From a virus, in IMG/VR virus record IMGVR_UViG_3300020158_000335, positions 1 to 64,000 of that record: a stretch of 64,000 nucleotides of DNA; one strand, 5' to 3'. The notes beneath the pieces are model-generated. The model saw only the letters and a list, made by a program, of their open reading frames with translations, was not told the DNA's origin and searched no databases. Positions 1 to 8,716 of this stretch are shown here, piece after piece. How positions within the stretch are numbered: position 1 is the stretch's first letter; every line of letters begins with the position of its first letter. The position numbers were made by a program, and so were the translations under genes.

Positions 1-1212
1 ATGGCTGGTTGGCAAAGATCAGATTATAGAGGTGTCCGTTTTCGTGAACATGATACCAGAACGCATGGTATTACGAAAGATAAATATTTTGTGATACGAT
101 ACCAATTTAATGGGAAACGATATGGGGAATCGTTAGGTTGGGCATCGGAGGGAATGAGCGCAAAAAAAGCGTTTCTGATACTGGCGGAGCTGAAACAAAA
201 TCAGGCCACAAGTACACCACCATTTACACTAAGAGAAAAACTGTCTATCGAACATGCGCGACGTGATTCTGAAGAACGAGAAAAGATTCAGACAGAATCC
301 ATAAATATTACATTCAAAACATTTTTTGAAAATTCTTATTTGCCTATCCAGAGAACCCATAAACGTAAACGATCATTGATACCTGAAACGGGACAAGCCG
401 AAAACTGGATTTTCCCGGTTGTTGGGTATATTCCGATGAAAGATATATCCAGTTTCCATATCGAACGAATAAAAAAGAACTTGCTTGACGCTGGCAGGTC
501 ACCACGAACAATACAGTATTGCCTCGCCACAATCCGGCAGGTTTGGAACCATGCACGGCGAGCCGGGGTTGTTTCTGGCGATTCACCCACACTGAATGTT
601 AAAATACCAAAATTTGATAATCGCCGGGAGCGGTATCTCAGCCCGACTGAATGTGACAATCTGCTTGAAGGATTGAAAAGACATTCTATCACAACGTACC
701 AGATAGCGACTGTATCCCTGGATACCGGAATGAGGTTCGCTGAGATAACGAGCCTTCAATGGCAGAATATTGATCTTGTCCGGGAGTCAATATCTATCAT
801 GGATACTAAGTCAGGTAAAAACCGCACTGTTTATATGACAGATAGAGTTAATGTATTGTTCTCGGGGATGAAAAACACCGGGCCTGATGCGCTGGTATTC
901 ACTGACCGAAACGGGGGCATGATCAAACAGATCAGTAATGTATTTGATATCGTTGTGGATAGACTGATGCTGAATGCAGGGATAAACGATAACAGATTAA
1001 AATGCGTATTCCATTCTTTGAGACACACACACGCCAGCCGATTACTCGAATCTGGTGCTGATATTTATCGCGTAAAGGAGATGCTGGGCCATGCAAGCGT
1101 TACCACCACTGAACGCTACAGCCATATCACTGCTGATAGGCTGCGGAGCGCGATTAAAGATATGGAAAAAATGAACCTTTCGAATGTGATCCCTATAAGA
1201 AAAAGCGGGTGA
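1..1212 (+). CDS. int: Tyrosine recombinase (phage integrase)
   Basis: This 403-aa protein would integrate and excise the phage genome by site-specific recombination. The C-terminal catalytic domain shows the full set of family residues: R245 (TGMRFAEI), H338 and R341 (FHSLRHTHASRLL), H364 (LGHAS) and nucleophile Y373 (TERYSH). Residues from about 100 to 195 look like the SAM-like core-binding domain (IQYCLATIRQVWNHARRAG), and the first 100 residues would be an arm-binding region. It is one of the few plus-strand genes and converges on the lysis region, with a strong terminator between them. The ATG is the first base of the window, so its promoter and the attachment site are not visible. Confidence 0.95.
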   Translation: MAGWQRSDYRGVRFREHDTRTHGITKDKYFVIRYQFNGKRYGESLGWASEGMSAKKAFLILAELKQNQATSTPPFTLREKLSIEHARRDSEEREKIQTESINITFKTFFENSYLPIQRTHKRKRSLIPETGQAENWIFPVVGYIPMKDISSFHIERIKKNLLDAGRSPRTIQYCLATIRQVWNHARRAGVVSGDSPTLNVKIPKFDNRRERYLSPTECDNLLEGLKRHSITTYQIATVSLDTGMRFAEITSLQWQNIDLVRESISIMDTKSGKNRTVYMTDRVNVLFSGMKNTGPDALVFTDRNGGMIKQISNVFDIVVDRLMLNAGINDNRLKCVFHSLRHTHASRLLESGADIYRVKEMLGHASVTTTERYSHITADRLRSAIKDMEKMNLSNVIPIRKSG

Positions 1213-1300
1213 CTGTTTCAATAATTTGTGGTATTTACAGAATATACTCCCCCTGTGGTTTCGACCCAGGGCGCGGGGCTGCTTCGGTGGCCCTGCTGAA

Positions 1301-1342
1301 AAAAAGGCAGGACAAACGGATTAACGTTTGCCCTGCCTTTTT
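1301..1342. terminator. Bidirectional rho-independent terminator
   Basis: Arms AAAAAGGCAGG (1301-1311) and CCTGCCTTTTT (1332-1342) pair perfectly. An inner CAAACG/CGTTTG stem (1313-1318 and 1325-1330) closes a short loop. The A-run on one side and T-run on the other make it work in both directions, between the convergent integrase and the minus-strand operon end. Confidence 0.9.
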
Positions 1343-1372
1343 GCATTTAATGATAAAATCACGATTTATTTT

Positions 1373-1696
1373 TTAATATTCAGTTAACCGTATTCCCCCA
1401 GGGTCCAAAAAAATCAGCTCACTGTTCCGCAGTACAAATTCCCCCAGGCCAGTCACTTTTATAAAATAAATTTCAGATGTCACGAACGGATATGTCTTTT
1501 TTTGATCCGCCCACATAAAAACTGCGTCCCCTGAACAATCTGGTCCGAATATTGTTGATGGAAATTTCATCAGATACAATTCATGGTCGATTGTCAGTGT
1601 GTACGATTTTCCGCACACGCCGGTATCTGCCTCAGCAGCAAGTGCAGGGACTGACATCATCAACACAAACAGCATAATCAGTATTATTCGTTTCAT
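1373..1696 (-). CDS. Small exported protein of unknown function
   Basis: This 107-aa product starts with a clear signal peptide: MKR, a hydrophobic core, then SVPALAAEA with a type I cleavage site after ALA. The mature part has two cysteines (GVCGKSY and GPDCSGD) that could form a disulfide in the periplasm. It is the last gene of the lysis-region operon, downstream of the transglycosylase. A role in host-envelope modification or superinfection exclusion is possible but nothing in the sequence shows it. Confidence 0.7.
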   Translation of the reverse strand: MKRIILIMLFVLMMSVPALAAEADTGVCGKSYTLTIDHELYLMKFPSTIFGPDCSGDAVFMWADQKKTYPFVTSEIYFIKVTGLGEFVLRNSELIFLDPGGIRLTEY

Positions 1697-1714
1697 GATA
1701 TTTTTCGCCTTTCT

Positions 1715-2236
1715 TTATTTTGCAACCGACATCAATCGCATAATCTTGGACACATAGCCTATTGTTTCAGCACTTTTCCAACCATCGACTTGCTTCGCCA
1801 CAGACGCAATACTCGCCCATAAATTCGGGTCAGATTTGCACAATTTCTGTGCCTTTAGGATATTCCCGGCCCCGGCATTGTACGCCCCAAGAGTAAACGC
1901 CATCCGATCAATCTCTGGCCGAGGCCCCGACCACATCAGATATAATTTTTGATCGTAATATATCCCGGCTGCAATATTCTGTTCTGGATCATCGACTGAT
2001 TTTATCCATGAGTTCTCGCGCTGGATGTCCTTGAACGTCCCAGTCATAATTTGCATAATGCCTTTTGCTCCACACCATGATTCAGCATCCGGGTCCAGCA
2101 TGGATTCCGCGATCCCCTGGGCCTTAAACCATCGCCAATCGAACGACGATCCAAAATGTTTATCAGAATATTTACGAAAAAACTTATCGTATTCTGTCGT
2201 AAACGCCGCAGAGTCAACTGTAGTCACGATCTTCAA
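1715..2236 (-). CDS. SLT-type lytic transglycosylase (probable endolysin)
   Basis: This 173-aa soluble lytic murein transglycosylase would cleave MurNAc-GlcNAc bonds of peptidoglycan for lysis. The catalytic Glu is E44 in AQGIAESMLDPDA, followed by the family motifs GAKGIMQIMTGTF and LGAYNAGAGNI. There is no signal peptide, so release probably depends on the membrane proteins encoded just upstream. The start is TTG at 2236, chosen because an AGGAGG sits about 6 nt upstream (2243-2248). Position beside small membrane proteins supports an endolysin role, although a virion-associated use cannot be excluded. Confidence 0.85.
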   Translation of the reverse strand: MKIVTTVDSAAFTTEYDKFFRKYSDKHFGSSFDWRWFKAQGIAESMLDPDAESWCGAKGIMQIMTGTFKDIQRENSWIKSVDDPEQNIAAGIYYDQKLYLMWSGPRPEIDRMAFTLGAYNAGAGNILKAQKLCKSDPNLWASIASVAKQVDGWKSAETIGYVSKIMRLMSVAK

Positions 2237-2308
2237 GCATGGCCTCCTGTAATGCCCGCCACGGCATTTAAAATAAAAACGAATATATAGGGCAGCATCA
2301 AAACAGTA

Positions 2309-2536
2309 TCAATAAAGAGATAACCCGACAACAAGACCAACCGCAAGCCCAAGACCGATGAACATCCCCAATACGACCATCCCAACGGCAGGGTTTTTCT
2401 CAAGTAGCTCTCGGCTGATATCAAATGCCATCATTCCGGCGAGAAATCGGTATCCAATGACCATGAAAAATATTGCGACCCAGCCCCCGTATAGGGCAAT
2501 CAGTGCTTTGGTAATTAATGGATTGTCAAAAATCAT
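2309..2536 (-). CDS. Two-helix membrane protein, candidate holin
   Basis: This 75-aa protein has two hydrophobic segments, one around residues 9-35 (ALIALYGGWVAIFFMVIGYR) and one around 50-74 (VGMVVLGMFIGLGLAVGLVV), separated by a charged turn. It overlaps the preceding gene by 4 nt and is followed by the transglycosylase. Size, topology and position fit a class II holin or antiholin. No family is recognised, so the function is inferred from context. Confidence 0.6.
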   Translation of the reverse strand: MIFDNPLITKALIALYGGWVAIFFMVIGYRFLAGMMAFDISRELLEKNPAVGMVVLGMFIGLGLAVGLVVGLSLY

Positions 2537-2805
2537 AAACTCTCTCTCACTTTTGCGACCGCAGCTTCAATCGCCAGGTTGATTACTGATGCACCTATTT
2601 CGATGCCCTGTTGTTTCAGATCGTCAACAATAATATCAAAAGCATACGAGCGCTTCTCGTTGTTATCAAGAGCGCTTGCCGCAGCCGCAGTCACCGCAGT
2701 CATTGCAGCTTCCATCAGTACCGGCCCTATTTTGCTCATCAGCACCAGTATGAAGGGTTTCAGAAACTCCCACATCCGGCCCATTATGAATTGGATTTTG
2801 ATCAT
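2533..2805 (-). CDS. Phage holin-like protein (LLH-like pattern)
   Basis: About 90 aa from MIKIQFIMGR, a start chosen for the GGGAGAA about 8 nt upstream. An upstream in-frame start at 2856 is less likely. An N-terminal hydrophobic stretch (FLKPFILVLMSKIGPVLMEAAMT) is followed by an amphipathic tail with RSYAFDIIVDDLKQQGIEIG and NLAIEAAVAKV, a layout reminiscent of LLH-type phage holins. It sits directly upstream of the other small membrane protein and the endolysin, which supports a lysis role. The family assignment is by eye only. Confidence 0.5.
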   Translation of the reverse strand: MIKIQFIMGRMWEFLKPFILVLMSKIGPVLMEAAMTAVTAAAASALDNNEKRSYAFDIIVDDLKQQGIEIGASVINLAIEAAVAKVRESL

Positions 2806-2885
2806 GTTTTTTTCTCCCGAATAAATTTGATAACCAGATATCCCAATCAAACTCAAATGTTTTTGAGATTGTGAATCGACGGGTA

Positions 2886-3038
2886 TCAGGGGGCTCGTCT
2901 CGGTTCATCGACATTCAGTTCTCCCTTCTGCTTTACCAGCCGTGCAATATCTCTTGCTATATCAACGTCTTTGTAGAGTTGATAAGCGATTGCATAATTT
3001 AAATAATATGATTCAGGCGGAGGCCCGTCCTTTTCCAT
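2886..3038 (-). CDS. Small hypothetical protein (50 aa)
   Basis: An open frame from ATG at 3038 to TGA at 2886 encodes 50 aa, rich in Tyr and charged residues (ESYYLNYAIAYQLYKDVD, ending DEPRRAP). It fills the gap between two membrane-protein genes in a densely packed operon. The upstream ribosome-binding site is weak (AGGAC at long spacing). No function can be proposed. Confidence 0.4.
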   Translation of the reverse strand: MEKDGPPPESYYLNYAIAYQLYKDVDIARDIARLVKQKGELNVDEPRRAP

Positions 3039-3054
3039 TCACAAGATCGTCCTG

Positions 3055-3147
3055 TTAAAATTTGCGATTAAAGTTGTTACCGGCCACAAAGCCGACAACA
3101 AAACCCAGAATGAAATATGTGATAGTCAATATATCTTTATCAGTCAT
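3055..3147 (-). CDS. 30-aa single-helix membrane peptide
   Basis: ATG at 3147 overlaps the TGA of the upstream gene as ATGA, a typical coupled start. The 30-residue product is MTDKDI, then one hydrophobic helix (LTITYFILGFVVGFVAG), then a basic end (NNFNRKF). Such peptides near lysis genes can be holin partners, but this is only inferred. Confidence 0.5.
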   Translation of the reverse strand: MTDKDILTITYFILGFVVGFVAGNNFNRKF

Positions 3148-3329
3148 TTATCGTCCATTGATTCTGGCACCTCGCCAGTTCTGAGTGCAGTGTAAACACT
3201 TGAGAACAAAGAAATGATACGATCATCAGTGGCGGATGGTGTGATAATGGCAATCCCTTTGAGCAGCGTAAGGATTAAATAAATACTCATCCAATTTTCG
3301 CCCACTATTTTCAAAAGCCATGCGTCCAT
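3144..3329 (-). CDS. Small hypothetical protein with hydrophobic segment
   Basis: This 61-aa product has a central hydrophobic stretch (WMSIYLILTLLKGIAIITPSA) and an acidic C-terminus (GEVPESMDDK). It is translationally coupled to the 30-aa membrane peptide through ATGA. No family is recognised. The location suggests a minor membrane or lysis-region protein. Confidence 0.5.
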   Translation of the reverse strand: MDAWLLKIVGENWMSIYLILTLLKGIAIITPSATDDRIISLFSSVYTALRTGEVPESMDDK

Positions 3330-3331
3330 TT

Positions 3332-3526
3332 TTACTCCGTAAATTCTGCAATTCTATATGATAGTATTGCAGAATATTCTCTCATTGTGTGAAGTTGTTT
3401 TTTTAATAACTCCAGGTGATTTGGAGCTATATCGTCATGTTTTCTACCGAGAAACATGTCCAGATTAAAAATCTTTTCAGCAAGTTGTCTCTGTTCATCA
3501 ATAACTCTTTTCTGCCAGTCTTTCAT
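3332..3526 (-). CDS. Small hypothetical helical protein
   Basis: About 64 aa beginning MKDWQKRVIDEQ and predicted largely helical (LAEKIFNLDMFLG, LELLKKQLHTMREYSAIL). The start at 3526 forms an ATGA overlap with the upstream stop. A start three codons earlier (3535) is also possible. Function unknown. Confidence 0.5.
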   Translation of the reverse strand: MKDWQKRVIDEQRQLAEKIFNLDMFLGRKHDDIAPNHLELLKKQLHTMREYSAILSYRIAEFTE

Positions 3527-3720
3527 ATTTCCCATCCTTTTTTCTTCCTGATGTGGTGAGGCTTTCTTTTCTTTTCTGGAAATTCAAATTCAGAATCATA
3601 TTCTTCTGGCTCGTTAGGATAATACGTCATTTGCGCGCGATACGCATTCATAGTTAATTCGCTTTTCTTGTAAACAACTAAATCTGTTCCAGAAGTCGTT
3701 TCGTAATCGTCAAAATACAT
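3523..3720 (-). CDS. Small hypothetical protein with basic C-terminus
   Basis: This 65-aa product has an acidic middle (YYPNEPEEYDSEFEFPE) followed by a strongly basic tail (KKRKPHHIRKKKGWEI). That charge split could suit an RNA- or DNA-contacting protein. Coupled to its neighbours by short overlaps. Function unknown. Confidence 0.45.
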   Translation of the reverse strand: MYFDDYETTSGTDLVVYKKSELTMNAYRAQMTYYPNEPEEYDSEFEFPEKKRKPHHIRKKKGWEI

Positions 3721-3737
3721 GTTTCGCTAATACCTTC

Positions 3738-3980
3738 TTACATCTCCCTGGGTGAAAGTCGCAGTTTAACTATTCCAACAGTTTTGTTTGTGGAAGCGAA
3801 TTTACCCCTGGCTGTTTGTGCTGGATAGTGCAAAAATTTCTTGACATCCTGATAATACTCGTTTGGATAATCGGTGTAAGTGTAGTATTCTACAGGCGGT
3901 GCCGTGGAATCATCTTCAAAATACTCTATGTAAGTTTCATGCGTTTTGATAGGATTTAGTACCATATTTTCACCGTCCAT
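3738..3980 (-). CDS. Small hypothetical Tyr-rich protein
   Basis: This 80-aa product has many Tyr and acidic residues (YIEYFEDDSTAPPVEYYTYT) and a basic end. An internal Met at residue 6 is an alternative start. No domain is recognised. It lies 6 nt after the upstream gene in the same operon. Confidence 0.45.
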   Translation of the reverse strand: MDGENMVLNPIKTHETYIEYFEDDSTAPPVEYYTYTDYPNEYYQDVKKFLHYPAQTARGKFASTNKTVGIVKLRLSPREM

Positions 3981-3986
3981 AATGCC

Positions 3987-4307
3987 TCAATGCACCGGAT
4001 ACGACATAGGATTAAAAACAATAAACGGCGGCGGAATAAATGTTAAAACATCAGATGGGCTCTGATAGAACACGCCGAAATCACCCAGATTGACAATCGG
4101 GTCACCAGTGTTCTGATGGTATTCGTAAATGCCATTAACGATGTTGTCGATGGTGAGATACACCAGCCCATTGCTTCCCGGCCCGTATGGGCCTTGCTGG
4201 AATGCAATAATGGTATCATCCAGTATATACGTCTTGTTGTTCACATCTAACGCATGTCCGGTTGTCGCTATCAAGAGCAATAATAAAATGGATATTAATC
4301 TCTTCAT
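3987..4307 (-). CDS. Small exported protein
   Basis: This 106-aa protein opens with a signal peptide (MKRLISILLLLLIATTGHAL) with cleavage likely after GHA, predicting periplasmic export. The mature part is beta-rich and has no cysteines. Together with the exported protein at 1373-1696 it suggests that this operon places two small proteins outside the inner membrane. No family is recognised. Confidence 0.6.
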   Translation of the reverse strand: MKRLISILLLLLIATTGHALDVNNKTYILDDTIIAFQQGPYGPGSNGLVYLTIDNIVNGIYEYHQNTGDPIVNLGDFGVFYQSPSDVLTFIPPPFIVFNPMSYPVH

Positions 4308-4326
4308 TTTGTATCCTTATTTGGGT

Positions 4327-4917
4327 TTATTGGCCATCTGGAACAGCGTAGTTATCCATGCCCTTGACGTCTGCTGCACGCCTGCCGTGAGGCATAGACA
4401 CATTTGCATTACTCGCTCTGTATTTCATCACTTTTTCAAGCTCTTCGATTCTGCCAGTGTGGTCACTACGGTCACGCAAAACGTTTTCGTGTAGGGAATA
4501 GGTTAATTTCATCAATTCAAGCGTTGCTGAAATGCCAGCCAACCGTTCACTGATTTCCAACCAATGTGTGTGTGATTTGTTGTTCTGTTCATGGCGTTTC
4601 ATATCCTGCGCCATCAAATCTGCATGGAGCTCATCAATTTTTTTTTCAAGCGCATACCTTGAAACATCTCTATTTTTTTGGCAGGAAGCGCTTTCAACTT
4701 CACACCGATCTATAGTTACTATGTTTTTCATATCTGTAAGATATCTGGATTCCATACAGGCTATTTTCTTCTCAAGGTTTTCTATAACAAACCGCAGCTC
4801 TTCCAGCAATTTGGTATTGTTTTTAAAGGCAAACGCCGCACCGCCAAAAGCAAAAGCGCAAGTAATAATTGGTATAAATATCATCAACATCATGTCGGTG
4901 TGTTCGAAAATCCCCAT
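4327..4917 (-). CDS. Membrane-anchored coiled-coil protein (spanin-like topology)
   Basis: This 196-aa protein has one N-terminal transmembrane helix (MLMIFIPIITCAFAFGGAAF). A long charged coiled-coil follows (LLEELRFVIENLEKKIACME, then about residues 75-175). Topology is type II with the coiled coil outside the inner membrane, as in i-spanins, but it is longer than most. It could also be an unrelated structural or envelope protein. It follows the protease-scaffold gene by 16 nt. Confidence 0.5.
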   Translation of the reverse strand: MGIFEHTDMMLMIFIPIITCAFAFGGAAFAFKNNTKLLEELRFVIENLEKKIACMESRYLTDMKNIVTIDRCEVESASCQKNRDVSRYALEKKIDELHADLMAQDMKRHEQNNKSHTHWLEISERLAGISATLELMKLTYSLHENVLRDRSDHTGRIEELEKVMKYRASNANVSMPHGRRAADVKGMDNYAVPDGQ

Positions 4918-4933
4918 GGTATCCCCTCAATTA

Positions 4934-5965
4934 TTACAGCGAATAGTGGATATCTGCCCCTAAATCAATTCCGTGTTCCGCACCCAAACCATCGCTGATT
5001 TTCGGGATATATTTACGCACCTGTAATTGGCTCGGGGCGCTGCCTGGAACCGGAAACTGGTTCAAGTCAATACGCCGGGCGGACTCGAAAAAGTTTGTCA
5101 TCGCATGGAAATCAGATTCGTTAGCCATGCTTATCATAGCTTGTTGAACGCTGTCCGGGATCACGACAACTGACTGCTTGGCACACTCGGTAATGATCCG
5201 CTCGCGCGTCTGCTTCATCTGTTCCATTTCAGAGTTCAACTGCAAAATGGTCTTAGACATTGCCGCTCGGTCGTCATTATATGTTTCCAGTCTGGATTCC
5301 ATAATGCTTTCGTAAATGCCCGCATGAATCAATCGCTCTTCAAGTTCTGACGCGTAAAACTGAACAGAAGCAGACCACGATTCAAGTCGTTGTTCGGGAT
5401 CTGTCACACCCAATTTGCCCATATTCTCAAGGATTACATCACGAGTTACAGCGTCCGCACTTTCCAAAATATACCCACGGTTGGCGGAAAATCCTGGGTT
5501 TAGAACATAATCGAAGCCTTCGAAACTGTTGATCTTTGTGCTTCCAGTCGCCGCGCCGTCATATCCGCCGCAAGCCCACGAAAAACCGCCCACTCGGGAT
5601 TTATGCAGCCCAAAAACCGTTTTCCCAGGATCGTTTTCAAGCAAAAGCTCTTGATGATGTTCAACCCTGCCGTCCTGAGCGACCTCAAAGAACGTGGTCA
5701 CATTGCTGGGGATATTCTCCAGCAGAATTGATTGCCCGCTCGGAAGTTTAACCAGCTCAGTCTCCCCCAATTGCAGTTTGCCGGCCAGGACCCTGCGGCC
5801 ATGCCCCAAGAACCCAAATTTCTCACGCAACTGAATACCCTCTCTGGTTTCAGGCGAGTAACAGACCGTCCTTGCTGATTCCAGTATGTACTTCCTGTGA
5901 TGTCCTGTATATTTCCTGCCCTCATCAAGCAGGCTAAAATTTATTTTGATCGTCTCGTTTGCCAT
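4934..5965 (-). CDS. Prohead protease fused to scaffold protein
   Basis: This 343-aa protein matures the capsid. The first 180 residues fit the T4 gp21/herpes assemblin-like serine protease fold. Candidate catalytic residues are His55 (GFLGHGRR), His103/104 (VEHHQELL) and a Ser in KSRVGG (S123) or GFSWACGG (S129). The C-terminal half is helical and coiled-coil-like (MSKTILQLNSEMEQMKQTRE), as expected of an internal scaffold. It contains its own candidate sites: YILE-S (29), YILE-SA (168), SIME-S (223) and FFE-SA (about 297). The start at 5965 follows GGGAGG and lies just after the portal stop. Fusion of protease and core is unlike T4, where they are separate genes. Confidence 0.75.
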   Translation of the reverse strand: MANETIKINFSLLDEGRKYTGHHRKYILESARTVCYSPETREGIQLREKFGFLGHGRRVLAGKLQLGETELVKLPSGQSILLENIPSNVTTFFEVAQDGRVEHHQELLLENDPGKTVFGLHKSRVGGFSWACGGYDGAATGSTKINSFEGFDYVLNPGFSANRGYILESADAVTRDVILENMGKLGVTDPEQRLESWSASVQFYASELEERLIHAGIYESIMESRLETYNDDRAAMSKTILQLNSEMEQMKQTRERIITECAKQSVVVIPDSVQQAMISMANESDFHAMTNFFESARRIDLNQFPVPGSAPSQLQVRKYIPKISDGLGAEHGIDLGADIHYSL

Positions 5966-5966
5966 G

Positions 5967-7616
5967 CTACCTCCCATAAATATCATTCATGCAGTTCTGG
6001 ATAATGGCTGATTCCATTACGCCGCCGCCCGGATCACCGCCGCCGTCCGCAGGAAGAATCTTGATATTCGACTTTTCTTTTAGAAACATTGCAGCGAATT
6101 TCTCTTCATCAACTCTCATGATGTCTGTCCACAAATAATTGTAAAACGACTGTCTATCAACTGTCTGCATTTCTGGATCAAGTGTTTGGATTAACGTGGC
6201 CATCATGCCAGCCAGGTTAGCTCTGCTTTCACGGTTTTCCTGCTGTTCACGATCCAAAGCAGAGGACACAGAATTGAACATAATTCGCCACGGTTTTTCA
6301 CCAGGCAGGAAAACTTTCCCGAATTTGTAGGCGATATGGATATCAAACAATGTCTCAAGGCCGGATAACACAGCACGTCTCAACAGCGATGCCCGGATAG
6401 CCGCCAGGATCGACAGCCTAAAAAACCCGCCATCGCCCATACCACCGGATAGCAACTCCCCGAACCCCAAAAGTGATGGGTCAATGCCAAGGGCAGACCC
6501 AAGGCGCTTGATGTGAAAATCAACATCAGCAAGCCCTTCGATATTGGGGTTGCCCTCAATTGTGGATATTTCGAGCCGTCCCTTGCCATCGCCCCATATC
6601 GGGACCAGATGGTTGATAATTGTCTGAACAAACCCACGTTTCAGGCTTTGTTCAGCTCGGTTTTTCTGGATTCTGTTGATACTATTCGATATCGACCGTA
6701 GATATTCGGCAGCCTGAACAGGGGATAATTTCCCGGTGTTCACGCCCACCATCCGCTCCATCCTGGCAGCGTTTTTCCGGGACATATTCAGTGACAAAAT
6801 GGCTTCCTGAAGATCAAGCCACGGCCCAAAGGATGTTTCAATCAGGCTTTGGCCATAATTCAGGCTTTCCACAATCCCGTCCAGCGTCATATCATCGTTT
6901 GCAATGTCAAATTCCCGCCCGTCCGCCCTGAATGGTTCAATTGTGGATTCAACATTCCAGTACGGGATTTTAAACGGAACAAACGACCACGGCGGCATAA
7001 GAGAGACATGGCCTTCCTTAAAATTTCTTTGCCATGCTGATGAAAATCCGACAAGATTTCCGGCCTTCTCATACGCACGCATGAATCTGGGGTGCGTATA
7101 ATAATCCGACCGGACAAGCTCGACACCTACACCCTGCCTGCCATATATCCTGCAATACCACACGCCATACAGCGAGGCATTATAGGCCCACGAATGGCAG
7201 TTTTTATTGATGATGTCCTTGAAGGTGTTCCTCAGATCAATTGTAATCGGATCATCTTTATCGCTTGTGGATTCGATTGATACGATTTCATTTGTGTCAG
7301 GTGTTGCGCTCAGGGAATGAGACAAGTGCATTTTAAGAGCTGAATCTATTGTCGGGTCCGTGCCCATCATCTGGAATACGGCATATTTCGCCAGCCGGTC
7401 TGCCGGCATGATCCCGATTGGCTGTTCGTCATCGCTCCTGCGGGTTCCGGCTGTGGTTGCTGTCTGACCAAAGAAATCTTCATAGAAGGCATTCACTGGT
7501 AGAGACGATGCCGGGGCCAACTCCGGATGACTGGCGGAGCCTGCCTGCCCGCCATCCAAAGCAAAGCCTGGGAATATCTTATTCCAAAGAGATTGTGCTG
7601 TTTTTTTAATTTTCAT
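5967..7616 (-). CDS. Portal protein
   Basis: This 549-aa protein forms the dodecameric DNA gateway at one capsid vertex. Portal-like features include the early segment ending MMGTDPTIDSALKM, the central PPWSFVPFKIPYW block, and a long helical stem and crown toward the C-terminus. It precedes the protease-scaffold gene directly, the usual portal-protease order. The C-terminus ends GGGVME-SAIIQ plus 10 residues, so the inferred prohead protease motif would remove a 14-residue tail after E535. This agrees with head-protein processing in T4-like phages. The start follows a modest ribosome-binding site. Confidence 0.8.
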   Translation of the reverse strand: MKIKKTAQSLWNKIFPGFALDGGQAGSASHPELAPASSLPVNAFYEDFFGQTATTAGTRRSDDEQPIGIMPADRLAKYAVFQMMGTDPTIDSALKMHLSHSLSATPDTNEIVSIESTSDKDDPITIDLRNTFKDIINKNCHSWAYNASLYGVWYCRIYGRQGVGVELVRSDYYTHPRFMRAYEKAGNLVGFSSAWQRNFKEGHVSLMPPWSFVPFKIPYWNVESTIEPFRADGREFDIANDDMTLDGIVESLNYGQSLIETSFGPWLDLQEAILSLNMSRKNAARMERMVGVNTGKLSPVQAAEYLRSISNSINRIQKNRAEQSLKRGFVQTIINHLVPIWGDGKGRLEISTIEGNPNIEGLADVDFHIKRLGSALGIDPSLLGFGELLSGGMGDGGFFRLSILAAIRASLLRRAVLSGLETLFDIHIAYKFGKVFLPGEKPWRIMFNSVSSALDREQQENRESRANLAGMMATLIQTLDPEMQTVDRQSFYNYLWTDIMRVDEEKFAAMFLKEKSNIKILPADGGGDPGGGVMESAIIQNCMNDIYGR

Positions 7617-7653
7617 GAAAGATTAGCCATAGGTTGGTATTTCCCGAGAGCGA

Positions 7654-7677
7654 CATCCCAGGCGTGAACCTGGGATG
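7654..7677. terminator. Hairpin between head genes
   Basis: A perfect 9-bp stem CATCCCAGG/CCTGGGATG (7654-7662 and 7669-7677) with loop CGTGAA lies between the 307-aa gene and the portal gene. There is no T-run on the minus strand, so attenuation or mRNA processing is more likely than full termination. Confidence 0.6.
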
Positions 7678-7691
7678 GTCATACGATGCGA

Positions 7692-8615
7692 TTAATAAAC
7701 AGACCCTAACGATACCCGTCTCCAGTTTGCATCTGCAATGGTGTTTGCAGCAATGCAATGATACAGATAACTGGCATCCGCACAGGTTTCGTTTGCAACG
7801 CCAACAGTGCCGTTGATTCCGCCTGCAAGTGTAGCCGCGCCCCAAGCCATAATCACGCCTGCCTCGGTGTCGGTGGTTGCAATGGCATTGCCAGCGACGC
7901 CGCTTGTTTTGGCTGTGACAACCGCAGTGGTTGCATCGCTGGATGTACCTGCTACAGTCGGGTGAACCGCCGCGCAGTAATAACTGGTGTTCGGTGTTCC
8001 CGTATGATTGATTGCGTGAATCAAGTTTGCCAGCGCCGCCGTGTCGTTTGCGCCGATGAAGACATTGCCTTCGGTTGTTCCGATGGTATCCTTGAATGTG
8101 TAAATTTTTGTGGCTATGGTAACTTTATCGCCATCAAGAATCCGGGCGCCACCAGATGTAACCGTCAACGTTCCGGACGCAGCCACGGCATTAACGGGGG
8201 TTTTCTCAGCAAACGGCTGGTCATCCAGCGTTAAATTTTTCCAGATTGCCGCATCAGTTGCCGAATCCACGCACTGATAAACCGCCCTGGGGGATGCTGT
8301 GGTGTCGATCCAGATAGAGCCGATGGAATAGCCTTCGGTTGTGTCATTCGTAACTCCGGGGGCTGTTGTGGCAATAAGTTTGTTTTTGGCGAATGGCATA
8401 TACGGATATGCAACGCCGTCATCATAATCACCCTGGTCGGTAATAACCAGTGAAGGGTATTTGGTAGCCAAGGCAGATATAATTGCATCCGCCGCTGACT
8501 CGTTGACCACTTTTGTGATTGTTGACAGCGCCGGAACCCGAATAGTGGCTCCAACAGAGATACAGTTGACTTTGGAATTGCTTCCATTTACGATTTGAAG
8601 AGTTGTTTTAAGCAT
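7692..8615 (-). CDS. Virion surface or head decoration protein
   Basis: This 307-aa protein resembles beta-rich phage structural proteins. The segment ILDGDKVTIATKIYTFKDT to AALANLIHAINHT matches a domain often seen in phage capsid or tail-fibre proteins. Two related modules, SIWIDTTASPRAVYQCVD to WKNLTL (about residues 100-130) and ANETCADASYLYHCIA to WRRVSL (end), form an internal repeat with conserved Cys and Trp. It is the first gene of its operon, with AAGGAG before the ATG and an 18-bp boundary motif upstream. Role as decoration or collar fibre is inferred from position beside the portal. Confidence 0.6.
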   Translation of the reverse strand: MLKTTLQIVNGSNSKVNCISVGATIRVPALSTITKVVNESAADAIISALATKYPSLVITDQGDYDDGVAYPYMPFAKNKLIATTAPGVTNDTTEGYSIGSIWIDTTASPRAVYQCVDSATDAAIWKNLTLDDQPFAEKTPVNAVAASGTLTVTSGGARILDGDKVTIATKIYTFKDTIGTTEGNVFIGANDTAALANLIHAINHTGTPNTSYYCAAVHPTVAGTSSDATTAVVTAKTSGVAGNAIATTDTEAGVIMAWGAATLAGGINGTVGVANETCADASYLYHCIAANTIADANWRRVSLGSVY

Positions 8616-8716
8616 TGTGCGTTTCTCCTTTTGGGGGTTTTATCTTATTTGCACCGTGTTTATTGAGTGCAGTCGAGTGATAACAGTGTAAATTGAAAAA
8701 TACAAAGGCATCTAAA

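Noticed and set aside
1213-1300. Possible attachment site beside the integrase
   Set aside because: A small hairpin (CAGGGC/GGCCCTG) is visible but no tRNA 3' end or repeat partner can be recognised in the window.
2233-2424. 63-aa hydrophobic open frame whose TGA overlaps the TTG start of the transglycosylase
   Set aside because: It overlaps the 75-aa membrane gene for most of its length and has no good ribosome-binding site. The TTG start already has its own AGGAGG, so coupling is not needed. It remains a weak possibility.
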